Source of the DNA: DASVTR01 sp033855775
GTDB lineage: Bacteria; Acidobacteriota; Blastocatellia; Pyrinomonadales; Pyrinomonadaceae
Length of the DNA: 16,804 bases
Assembly (NCBI GenBank): GCA_033855775.1
Contig: JAWVFT010000124.1
Location: 1 to 16,804, forward strand
Direction: 5' to 3'
Part shown: positions 1-7,143 of the stretch, in pieces
Numbering within the stretch: the stretch's first letter is position 1
How the letters are laid out: each line of letters begins with the position of its first letter
Program-made: the position numbers and the translations under genes
Notes under the pieces: generated by a model
Seen by the model: the letters and a program-made list of their open reading frames with translations, nothing else
Told to the model about the DNA's origin: nothing
Database searches by the model: none

Positions 1-6
1 TAGATT

Positions 7-867
7 ATGGACGCAGCACAGATGAATGAATTGTCGCCGGTCGTCTCCAAGCGGAAGGCTTCATGGGACGGCATCAAGCTTGAGCATTATCGCTTCCGCG
101 AGGGCAGCTTGCCGGAGCACGTTCATCAAGAGCATCTCATCACATTCTCTTTGACCGGCTGCAACGGCCTGATTCGCGCGGCGAGCGGATTTCAAGCGCG
201 CGGCGCGGGCGAGGAGAGCGTGTGCGTGATTCCTTCGGGGCATGCCTTCTCGGCCCAACTCGGAGGCGATTCGGAACAACTCGCAATCTACCTCGACCCT
301 GCGCTTGTGCTGCGCGCGGCGGATGATTCGCGCGTGGCTGGCGGACACGCCGTCCAAGTTGTCGAAGGATTCTCGCAGAGCGACCCGATTGTTAAGAGCG
401 TCGGGCTGGCTCTGCTGTCCGAGCTTGAGTCGGAAGGCTTGGGCGGTCGGCTCTACGCCGAATCGCTGGCGAACGTTTTGGCCGTTCACCTGCTCAGGCA
501 TTACACGGCGCAAGGCGGCGCAAGGCGATTCAAGGGCGGCTTGCCAGGACGCAAAGAAAGGCGCGTGCTGGCCTTCATCGCGGACAATTACGAAAGCGAT
601 TTGAGTCTGGCGGAACTGGCGGGCGTGGCCGGGATGAGCGCGTTTCACTTCGCGCGCGAGTTTAAGCGAACCACCGGAACGTCGCCGCACCAGTATCTCA
701 TCAACTTCAGAGTCGAGCGCGCCAAGTCGCTGCTGACCGACAGCGAGATGCCGCTCGTGGAGATTAGCTCGCGCGCAGGCTTCAGCCATCAGAGCCATTT
801 CACGCGCCTCTTTCGCAGGCTCACGGGCATGACGCCGCAATCCTATCGTCTCACCTTTCAGCCTTAG
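7..867 (+). CDS. AraC-family transcriptional regulator
   Basis: A 286-residue DNA-binding regulator. The C-terminal ~100 residues (about 185-284) form a typical AraC/XylS double helix-turn-helix: the first HTH lies around LSLAELAGVAGMSAFHFAREF, and the second is followed by the family signature running from EISSRAGFSHQSHFTRLFRR to GMTPQSYR. The N-terminal part (about 20-170) has the beta-rich, His-containing character of an AraC cupin-like sensing domain (HVHQEHLITFSLTG). The ligand cannot be read from the sequence. An in-frame TAG at bases 1-3 rules out a longer protein, so the start is ATG 7 or ATG 22; no Shine-Dalgarno can be judged so near the window edge. The next gene follows after a 20-bp inverted repeat, so co-transcription is uncertain. 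Target genes are unknown. Family assignment is firm, specific role is not. Confidence 0.93.
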   Translation: MDAAQMNELSPVVSKRKASWDGIKLEHYRFREGSLPEHVHQEHLITFSLTGCNGLIRAASGFQARGAGEESVCVIPSGHAFSAQLGGDSEQLAIYLDPALVLRAADDSRVAGGHAVQVVEGFSQSDPIVKSVGLALLSELESEGLGGRLYAESLANVLAVHLLRHYTAQGGARRFKGGLPGRKERRVLAFIADNYESDLSLAELAGVAGMSAFHFAREFKRTTGTSPHQYLINFRVERAKSLLTDSEMPLVEISSRAGFSHQSHFTRLFRRLTGMTPQSYRLTFQP

Positions 868-956
868 CCAGCGGGCCGCGACTTCGCGCAGACGAGTAGC
901 AAGATTAGTCAAAGGCCAGCAATAACAGGAAAGACCGAAAGCGCGCGCGACCTGTA

Positions 957-1000
957 AGCTCCCTTCATCGCCAGCAATCATGCTGGCGATGAAGGGAGCT
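957..1000 (+). promoter_or_regulatory. Perfect 20-bp inverted repeat burying the RBS of the TPR gene
   Basis: Bases 957-976 and 981-1000 are exact reverse complements (20 of 20 pairs), separated by the 4-nt loop ATCA. The right arm carries the purine-rich Shine-Dalgarno GAAGGGAG (991-998), and the right arm ends directly before ATG 1001 and ATG 1004. In RNA the ribosome binding site would therefore sit in a very stable stem. Neither strand has a T-run after the stem, so it is not a standard intrinsic terminator. It could be a translational switch, a protein-binding palindrome, a processing site or an attenuator. The structure is seen directly; the role is inferred. Confidence 0.7.
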
Positions 1001-1003
1001 ATG

Positions 1004-1726
1004 ATGAAACAGAAAACTTTAGTATTGCTGGCGGCGTTGTTGTTGATTTTAACGAGCGGGCTGGCGGCTGCTCAAACAAGCGAGCGCGACGCGCAGGAGG
1101 CCGTCAAACGCGGCAACGAATGGTACGCGCGTTCGGAATATCAAGCGGCAATTGATGAGTACAGGAACGTGCCGCCAATCGCTGGCGAGTTGTATGCGCA
1201 GTCGCTCTACAACATGGGCGTCTGCTATTACGAACTGTGGCGCACGGAAGACGCCATCGCCATGTACAGGAAAGCGGTTGAAGCCAAAAACGGTCGTTAC
1301 CCGAAAGCCCTCTACGCGCTCGGCGTCGCGCTCAAAGATTCGGGTCGGCTCGCGGAGGCGAAAGAGGCTTATAGGCAAGCCATCGCAACATCCGGTGGAA
1401 ACTTCGCGCTGGCTCACTATATGTTGGGGCTGTTGTCCATGAGCGAAGGCGATTACGCGGCGGCGTCAACGTTTTTCAAGGAAGCCATCGCGCGCTCTAA
1501 AGCTCGTTTTCCGGCGAGCCATAACAATCTGGGCGTGAGCCTTGCGCGCATGGGACGATTGCATGAAGCCGAGCGCGAGTTTGAGTCTGCGGTCAGGCAG
1601 TCGGACGGCAAGTTTGACGAAGCGGCGCACAATCTAAAGCTCTGCCGCGCGCTGCTGGCCTCGCCTGAGAAAGCTCAACTTGGATTATTGAAGACAATTG
1701 AAACAGCCGGCGGAAGAAACAAATAA
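1004..1726 (+). CDS. Exported TPR-repeat protein
   Basis: About 240 residues. The N-terminus is a classical signal peptide: basic MKQK, a run of Leu/Ala, then AAAQ as a likely cleavage site. The rest is almost entirely tetratricopeptide repeats, about five of them with a period near 36 residues. Each has the helix A/helix B pattern, e.g. LYNMGVCYYELWRTEDAIAMY, ALGVALKDSGRLAEAKEAY and NLGVSLARMGRLHEAEREF. Such proteins act as periplasmic protein-binding scaffolds; the partner is unknown. ATG 980 is an alternative start, but it lies in the loop/right arm of the preceding hairpin. ATG 1004 (or 1001) follows the GAAGGGAG Shine-Dalgarno and gives a better signal peptide. The 146-residue gene follows after 23 nt, so an operon is likely. 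The stable hairpin over the RBS suggests translational control. Confidence 0.85.
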   Translation: MKQKTLVLLAALLLILTSGLAAAQTSERDAQEAVKRGNEWYARSEYQAAIDEYRNVPPIAGELYAQSLYNMGVCYYELWRTEDAIAMYRKAVEAKNGRYPKALYALGVALKDSGRLAEAKEAYRQAIATSGGNFALAHYMLGLLSMSEGDYAAASTFFKEAIARSKARFPASHNNLGVSLARMGRLHEAEREFESAVRQSDGKFDEAAHNLKLCRALLASPEKAQLGLLKTIETAGGRNK

Positions 1727-1749
1727 CGACAGTCGGAGGAGACGCGCTG

Positions 1750-2190
1750 ATGAACGAAAAAGGACAGGATGCTCTGGTCATCCTCAAGCTTTACGAACTG
1801 CGGAGCGAAGCCTTGATGCGCGCGGCCCGCGCGTGGTTCCTTTCCACGTTCACTCCGAAAAGCGGCAAAGAGATTGTGGCTTTGCTCATGAGCGGCGAAA
1901 AGCAGAGCGCGTATTACCGCATGGTCGCGTCGCATTGGGAAGTCGCCGCTTCGCTCGTCAACAACGGCGCGATTGACGAGCAGTTGTTTCAGGAAGCCAA
2001 CAGCGAGCACATCGTAGTGTTCGCCAAGCTCCAACCCTTCATCGCGGAGATACGCGAAACCATAGGCGAGCCGGACTACCTGTCGCATCTGGAACGACTC
2101 GTGATGCGCGTTCCGGACGTGGAGAAGAAGTTGGAGAATCGCCGGAAGTTGACGGAGCGTTGGGCGCAAGCTAACGCTTCCGTCAACTGA
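1750..2190 (+). CDS. Conserved-looking hypothetical protein, 146 residues, probably all-helical
   Basis: I do not recognise this family. The start ATG has a strong Shine-Dalgarno (GGAGGAG, from 1735) about 8-9 nt upstream, and the gene begins 23 nt after the TPR gene, so it is very likely translated and co-transcribed. The protein has no signal peptide and no membrane segment. It is rich in Leu, Ala, Glu and Arg with long amphipathic stretches, suggesting an all-alpha cytosolic protein. Notable parts are an Arg/Trp-containing helix near the N-terminus (LRSEALMRAARAWFLSTF), a central SGEKQSAYYRMVASHWE segment, and a charged C-terminal helix (EKKLENRRKLTERWAQ). A role linked to the TPR partner is inferred only from adjacency. 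If the TPR protein is truly exported, the two products would lie in different compartments. Confidence 0.75.
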   Translation: MNEKGQDALVILKLYELRSEALMRAARAWFLSTFTPKSGKEIVALLMSGEKQSAYYRMVASHWEVAASLVNNGAIDEQLFQEANSEHIVVFAKLQPFIAEIRETIGEPDYLSHLERLVMRVPDVEKKLENRRKLTERWAQANASVN

Positions 2191-2285
2191 GAGATGAAAG
2201 GCGCGCTCGCCTTGATGAAAGCGGCGCGTTGTTCGTCGAGCGCGTGTAGACGAACTCCGGCCAGAGCCTCTTCGTCGTCTTCGCG

Positions 2286-4286
2286 CTAGCGACGCAAATG
2301 ATGCGGCACGCTCGTGACCACGATGTTCTGGGAGAAAAGCAGTTTCCCTTTGATGAGCAGGGCCGTCTGGTTGTGCAGGAGTTGCTGCCACCATGCTTTG
2401 GGAACGAACTCCGGCAAGACGATGGTTGTGATGGAATCCTGTCGTTGCTCAGCTTCTTCGTTGATGAATTTGATGAGCGGCTTCGTGATTGAGCGAAACG
2501 GCGAAGCGAGTATTTTAAGAGGCACGCCTCTGCCCCAAACCTCCCACTGCCTTTTCACTTCTTCCGTGTTCTCCGGGTTAATCTCGACGTAGACGGCTGT
2601 AATCTGATGACCATTCGAACTCAGGCTGCGCGCGTAATCGAGCGCGGGGAGCACGCCGCGATGGATGCCCGAAACGGGGATAATAATCCTGTGCTTCATG
2701 GGCGGCCTGTCGGGCTTCGCCTGACCGAGCGTTAGCTGTTTGGCGACCAGTTTGTAGTGACGATTGATGGCTTGAAACATTGTCACGAGGATTGGAATCA
2801 GCACGACGACGGCCCATGCGCCGTGTGCAAACTTGGTGACTGTCAAAACGATGAGCACGACGAAGGTGATGAGCGCGCCCGCGCCGTTGATAATGATTGA
2901 GAGCAGCCAGTTGCCGCCCTTGTCGCGTTCGAGGGCGCAGAGTCGTTCGCGCGCGTGAGTCGCTGCGCCGGGGTCTTCTGTGCGATGAGAGCTTTCCGCC
3001 TCTTCCTGTTTTAAGATGCGAGCCTTCGCCTCCTCAGCCTTTCGCTCGCGCAGCCAGTGAATCACCATCCCGGATTGCGACAACGTGAAGGAAAGGAAAA
3101 CGCCCACGGCATAGAGCGGCAGCATCGCCTGCTCCTGCCCTTTGAAAATCACGATTAAGAGGACGGCCAGAATGGCAAGGATGACGACTCCGTTTGAGAA
3201 GACGAGGCGGTCGCCGCGATTGGCAAACTGTCGCGGCAGGAAACGGTCTGCGGCCAGCAGGCTGGCCAGTCTGGGAAAGTCTGCGAAAGAGGTGTTGGCG
3301 GCAAGAGCCAGAATAGCAGCCGTCGCAGCCTGAATGCTGTAGTAGAAAAAGCCTGAGCCGAACGTATGACGCGCCATCGCGGAAACGAGCGTCTCTTCGG
3401 CCCCAACCGGATGCGCCTTCAATTTGTAGGCGAGGAAACCTGTGCCGATGATGAGCGTCGTCATCACGAGAGCCATCCACGTTAGTGTCGCGGCGGCGTT
3501 CTTCGACTCCGGTTTCCTGAAGGCCGGAATGCCGTTTGAAATAGCTTCGACCCCGGTCAAGGCTGTGCATCCGGCAGCGAAGGCGCGCAGCAGCAACCAC
3601 AGCAAGGCTCCTCCCGTCAGCGCGCTGGTTCCCACGGACTGGTCGAAGTAAACATTCTCAGCCGAAGGCGTAGGCATCGTCTGCCCCGTCGTGTAGTAGC
3701 GAAAGAAGCCGACCACTATCAGCGCCAGCATGGAGAAGATGAACAGATACGTCGGCCCGGCGAAGATTGCGCCCGACTCGCGCACCCCGCGCAGATTTAT
3801 CAGGGCGATGAAAATAATTATGAGAATGCAGAGCGCCACGCGATGTTCGTGCAGAAAGTCTAAGCGCGTGCCTTGCGCCGCCGAAGTAATCGCAGCCACG
3901 CCCGCCGACACGGAGACGGCGACGGTCAGGATATAGTCAATCAGGAGCGAAGCTCCGGCGACGAGTCCCGGCGGCGTTCCCAAGTTATCCTTAGCGACGA
4001 TGTATGCCCCGCCGCCAGACGGGTAAGCATGAATGGTCTGCCGGTACGAGAGCGTGAGGATGGCCAGCAAAATCGTTATCCCGATGACGATAGGCGCCAG
4101 ATAGCCGATGGCGATTGACCCGGCGGCGAGCAGGACCAGCAGAATCGCTTCAGTGGAATAAGCGACCGAAGAGAGAGCGTCCGAAGAAAAAACGGCCAGC
4201 GCCGTCTTTTTATTCAGACGCTCTTGATGCGCCTGCTCGCTCGATATTGGATGGCCGACTAAAGCGCGTTTGAGAGATTTCCACAT
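2286..4286 (-). CDS. kimA: KimA-type high-affinity potassium importer (KUP/APC superfamily)
   Basis: A 666-residue inner-membrane transporter, recognised by strong similarity to Bacillus subtilis KimA (YdaO), a proton-coupled K+ importer. It has about 12 hydrophobic segments (residues ~30-510) followed by a cytosolic USP-like domain (~530-666) ending in VTSVPHHLRR. Family signatures are SSDALSSVAYSTE, SYRQTIHAYPSGGGAYIV, GLVAGASLLIDYILTVAVS and TALTGVEAISNGIPAF. Asp36, Tyr43 and Asp117, which I recall as K+-site residues in B. subtilis KimA, fall at the same numbers here when Met is placed at 4286. That supports this start over the open frame reaching 4526, which would read through the riboswitch. 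No good Shine-Dalgarno is visible. A long charged loop (~413-457) between late membrane segments seems larger than in the Bacillus protein. Expression should be switched by the leader c-di-AMP riboswitch. Confidence 0.93.
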   Translation of the reverse strand: MWKSLKRALVGHPISSEQAHQERLNKKTALAVFSSDALSSVAYSTEAILLVLLAAGSIAIGYLAPIVIGITILLAILTLSYRQTIHAYPSGGGAYIVAKDNLGTPPGLVAGASLLIDYILTVAVSVSAGVAAITSAAQGTRLDFLHEHRVALCILIIIFIALINLRGVRESGAIFAGPTYLFIFSMLALIVVGFFRYYTTGQTMPTPSAENVYFDQSVGTSALTGGALLWLLLRAFAAGCTALTGVEAISNGIPAFRKPESKNAAATLTWMALVMTTLIIGTGFLAYKLKAHPVGAEETLVSAMARHTFGSGFFYYSIQAATAAILALAANTSFADFPRLASLLAADRFLPRQFANRGDRLVFSNGVVILAILAVLLIVIFKGQEQAMLPLYAVGVFLSFTLSQSGMVIHWLRERKAEEAKARILKQEEAESSHRTEDPGAATHARERLCALERDKGGNWLLSIIINGAGALITFVVLIVLTVTKFAHGAWAVVVLIPILVTMFQAINRHYKLVAKQLTLGQAKPDRPPMKHRIIIPVSGIHRGVLPALDYARSLSSNGHQITAVYVEINPENTEEVKRQWEVWGRGVPLKILASPFRSITKPLIKFINEEAEQRQDSITTIVLPEFVPKAWWQQLLHNQTALLIKGKLLFSQNIVVTSVPHHLRR

Positions 4287-4324
4287 CGGATAACAGAGTC
4301 TTCTCGTTTGTGACCGCTGGACAT

Positions 4325-4356
4325 AAAAAAGCACGGAAGCGAGTGCGCCTCCGTGC
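4325..4356 (-). terminator. Intrinsic terminator of the kimA leader (riboswitch expression platform)
   Basis: Read on the minus strand, an 11-bp stem (GCACGGAGGCG with CGCTTCCGTGC, one G-U pair) encloses the loop CACT and is followed at once by six T. It lies between the c-di-AMP aptamer and the kimA start codon, the place expected for transcriptional control. In known ydaO-type switches ligand binding favours termination. I could not identify the competing antiterminator pairing with confidence. Confidence 0.9.
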
Positions 4357-4387
4357 CTTTTAATCCGGTCGCGGCGTTGCCCTTCCC

Positions 4388-4550
4388 TTTGAGCCGACGA
4401 GGTTAGCTGACGGGCTAGGATTGAGAAGTATCCTTCGTGAAGATAGCGCCACGTCTCTTCACGATTCGCCCCGTGTCCCGCAACGCTTTCATGCGGAACG
4501 AATGGTTCCCCCGTGCTGCTTCTCACTTGATGGAAGCAACTTTGGCAGAC
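4388..4550 (-). promoter_or_regulatory. c-di-AMP riboswitch (ydaO/yuaA leader) upstream of kimA
   Basis: On the minus strand, all hallmark segments of the ydaO aptamer occur in order. GGGGGAACC is at 4512-4504 and GGGGCGAATC at 4472-4463. A hairpin follows (CGTGAAG pairing with CTTCACG), then AAGGATAC, and then CCTAGCCCGTCAGCTAACC at 4419-4401, followed by GGC and an AAAGG tail. An earlier GCTTC/GAAGC stem lies on the 5' side. The order and the near-invariant GTCAGCTAAC box match the class that binds two c-di-AMP molecules. The outer ends are approximate. It precedes a terminator and kimA, the classic regulon member, so c-di-AMP should turn K+ import off. It implies the host makes c-di-AMP; the cyclase lies outside this window. 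Confidence 0.93.
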
Positions 4551-4909
4551 AGATTGTCAATGCCCTCAATGCTACTCTCGCTCGCATAAGAAAGGCATAA
4601 ATAGTTCATAAAGTTTTTATAAAGACTGTGAAGAGTTAAAGGCAATCCCGGTCGAAACTCTATAAGCGGTAAGCGATGGCCGCTGCGCTTCCGGCGGCGA
4701 GCGCAGTTGAAAGATGCGACGCGAAGCTCAACAGCAAGCTTATCTATTTAGTCCACCAAGCGGAGCAGGATTCGCGCGGGCGCGTAGAGCGACAACCGGC
4801 CACGCTAAGATTCTCCACCGGCGATGGAACAAATGCTAATCCCCAACTCGTAATGGAAAGCAGACACACCCTGAGAAGAGGGCGCTAAACGCTCCCTTTA
4901 GATTAAAGA
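4551..4909. other. Divergent intergenic region between kimA leader and M13 peptidase gene
   Basis: No convincing gene. The AT-rich stretch 4585-4640 (TTTTTATAAAG and neighbours) is the most promoter-like part and could serve the kimA leader (-) and the peptidase (+), but I could not assign good -35/-10 pairs. A 70-codon open frame at 4676-4888 has no Shine-Dalgarno or recognisable domain and is probably chance. The stretch 4640-4909 otherwise shows nothing distinct. Confidence 0.35.
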
Positions 4910-6988
4910 ATGATGAGGAAAGTTATGCGCGCAACCTACCTGAAGCTTGTCTCCCTGGCTCTAGTTCTCCTTCTGGCTGGCGGCATCCCGCGCGCCGTCA
5001 CGCTGGCGGTCGCAAACGAGACGCACGGGCTCGACCTCGCCGGAATAGACAAGAGCGTCCATCCCGGCGACGACTTCTTCGCCTACACCAACGGGGAGTG
5101 GATGAAGAAGACGCCAATTCCCAACGACCGCTCAAGCTATGGCGTCTTTGACATTGTTGCCGAGGAAGCCAACCGGCGAACCGCCGACTTAATCAAGGAA
5201 GCGGGAAAGTCCGCCGGCAATGCCGAAGCGCGTCAGGTCGGCGACTACTACGAAGCTTACATGGATGAGAAGGCCATCGAGGCGAAGGGATTGAGTCCGC
5301 TCAAGGCAGAGCTTCAGCAAATCAACTCGGTCGCAAATAAACGCGCTCTCGCGCAGTTGCTCGGAAGCCAGTTGCGCGCGGATGTTGACCCGCTGAACGC
5401 CACGAATTTCTACACAGACAGATTGTTCGGCCTCTGGGTTTCACCGGACTTCAATCACCCGGCGCGCAATGTTCCGTACATGTTGCAGGGCGGCCTCGGC
5501 CTGCCCGACCGCGAGAGCTACCTCAGCGTCAAAGATGATGACGTTGAACTGCAAGCCAAATATCGCGCGCACATCGCAGCCGTCCTGAAGCTTGCGCAGG
5601 CGCCGGACGCCGACGCGCAGGCGGCTCGCATCTACGAGCTTGAGCGAAAGATAGCGAATGCTCACGGCAGCCGCACAGACTCCGCGGACGTGCACAAGGC
5701 GAACAATCCCTGGCGTCTTCAAAGCTTTTCCGTCAAGGCTCCGGGACTCGACTGGCGAACCTTCTTCAACGCCGCCGGACTCTCCGGCCAACCCATGATT
5801 ATCGTCTGGCAACCCGGCGGGGTCGCAGGCATCGCTGCCCTGGTCGGCAATCAACCGCTCAACGTCTGGAAAGAGTATCTGACCTTCCACGCTATTGACC
5901 GCGCCTCCGGTCTCCTGCCCAAAGCATACGCTGACGAGCAGTTCGACTTCTACGGTCGGACGCTCAACGGCGTGCCGCAACAGCGCGAGCGTTGGAAGCG
6001 AGCGGTCAGGGCTACCAGCGGCGCGCTCGGCGATGCTGTCGGCAAGCTCTACGTGAAGCGTTATTTTCCGCCTGCGGCAAAGGCCGCCGTTCAAGAGATG
6101 GTCAAGAGCATCATCCTTGCCTTCGGCAAGCGCATAGACAACCTCGCGTGGATGTCGCCCGCGACGCGCGCCAAGGCCAAGGCCAAGCTTGACACCTTGT
6201 ATGTCGGAATCGGCTACCCGGAACACTGGCGGAGCTACGCAGGCTTGAAGATTATGCGCAACGACCCGCTCGGCAATGCGCAAAGGTCGGAGTTATTCGA
6301 CTATCGCGCCAGCCTGGCCAAGCTCTCCAAGCCCGTCGATAAGTCAGAGTGGGCCATGACTCCGCAGACCGTCAACGCCGTCAACCTGCCGATACAGAAC
6401 GCGCTCAACTTCCCGGCGGCTATCCTCAGCCCGCCGTTCTTCGACCCGGCAGCCGACCCCGTGGAGAATTACGGCAGCATCGGAGCGACCATCGGCCACG
6501 AGATTAGCCACAGCTTCGACGATCAGGGCAGCCAGTTCGACGCGCAGGGGCGACTCCAAAACTGGTGGACGCCGCAAGACCTCGCGCACTTTCGCGACGC
6601 GGCAGACAAACTGGCGGCGCAGTTCGATGCCTACGAACCGCTGCCGGGCTTGCACGTCAACGGCAAGCTGACGTTGAGCGAGAACATCGCCGATGTGGCC
6701 GGGCTATCGGCTGCTTATGACGGCTACCGGAGCGCCTATGGCGGCAAGGCTGCGCCGTCCGCTCAGGGCTTTAACGGTGACCAGCGCTTCTTCCTGGCCT
6801 ATGGACAAAGTTGGCGTGGCAAGCAAAGGCCGGAGGTGCTGCGCCTTCAGTTGACGGGCGACGGCCATGCTCCCGATGAATATAGAGCCGACACGGTGCG
6901 CAACCTTGACGCATGGTATCAGGCATTCAGCATCCAGCCGGGGCGCAAACTCTATCTGGAGCCGGAGGCCCGCGTCAAAGTTTGGTGA
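4910..6988 (+). CDS. Exported M13-family (neprilysin/PepO-like) zinc metallopeptidase
   Basis: A 692-residue oligopeptidase acting outside the cytoplasm. A signal peptide (KLVSLALVLLLAGG, then Ala-rich) is followed by the M13 N-domain opening (HPGDDFFAYTNGEWMKKTPIP). The catalytic domain has the zinc motif HEISH (H530, E531, H534), the third ligand in SENIADVAGL (E591, D595), and the HxPxxxR pair (H653, R659) that stabilises the transition state. All core catalytic residues are present. Two departures from the usual pattern are seen: the substrate-binding NAYY/NAFY motif reads NAVN (489-492), and the C-terminal CxVW reads VKVW. Length fits the family. ATG 4910 has no clear Shine-Dalgarno; ATG 4925 is preceded by GAGGAAAG and may be the real start, with the signal peptide intact either way. 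It is divergent from kimA, with no partner gene in cis. Confidence 0.93.
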   Translation: MMRKVMRATYLKLVSLALVLLLAGGIPRAVTLAVANETHGLDLAGIDKSVHPGDDFFAYTNGEWMKKTPIPNDRSSYGVFDIVAEEANRRTADLIKEAGKSAGNAEARQVGDYYEAYMDEKAIEAKGLSPLKAELQQINSVANKRALAQLLGSQLRADVDPLNATNFYTDRLFGLWVSPDFNHPARNVPYMLQGGLGLPDRESYLSVKDDDVELQAKYRAHIAAVLKLAQAPDADAQAARIYELERKIANAHGSRTDSADVHKANNPWRLQSFSVKAPGLDWRTFFNAAGLSGQPMIIVWQPGGVAGIAALVGNQPLNVWKEYLTFHAIDRASGLLPKAYADEQFDFYGRTLNGVPQQRERWKRAVRATSGALGDAVGKLYVKRYFPPAAKAAVQEMVKSIILAFGKRIDNLAWMSPATRAKAKAKLDTLYVGIGYPEHWRSYAGLKIMRNDPLGNAQRSELFDYRASLAKLSKPVDKSEWAMTPQTVNAVNLPIQNALNFPAAILSPPFFDPAADPVENYGSIGATIGHEISHSFDDQGSQFDAQGRLQNWWTPQDLAHFRDAADKLAAQFDAYEPLPGLHVNGKLTLSENIADVAGLSAAYDGYRSAYGGKAAPSAQGFNGDQRFFLAYGQSWRGKQRPEVLRLQLTGDGHAPDEYRADTVRNLDAWYQAFSIQPGRKLYLEPEARVKVW

Positions 6989-7143
6989 GATGCCACGACT
7001 TTGGCCATCTGCCACAACTTGCGCTTCCCCTCTCATAGCAGGCTGAGATAGAGCGGGCGCGGCAGGTGTCTGCGTTACTCTCATCGCAGCCGGGTCGCAG
7101 CCTGTTCATCGCCGATGACGCGCCGGCGTAGATGCCCCGCGAG

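Noticed and set aside
61..981. 306-codon open frame on the minus strand
   Set aside because: It lies opposite the clear AraC-family gene, has an Arg/Ala-rich shadow composition and no recognisable domain.
2231..2255. GTTCGTC/GACGAAC inverted repeat in the convergent gap before kimA
   Set aside because: Only 7 bp with an 11-nt loop and no T-run on either strand; too weak to call a bidirectional terminator.
4555..4560. TTGACA on the minus strand at the 5' edge of the riboswitch
   Set aside because: As a -35 box it would place the -10 box inside the aptamer, and no -10 match is found at 17 bp.
4676..4888. 70-codon open frame between kimA and the M13 peptidase
   Set aside because: No Shine-Dalgarno, no hydrophobic or domain pattern, and it lies in a probable promoter region.
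5441..6283. 280-codon open frame on the minus strand inside the M13 peptidase gene
   Set aside because: The M13 domain is continuous across this stretch on the plus strand; the antisense product shows no domain.
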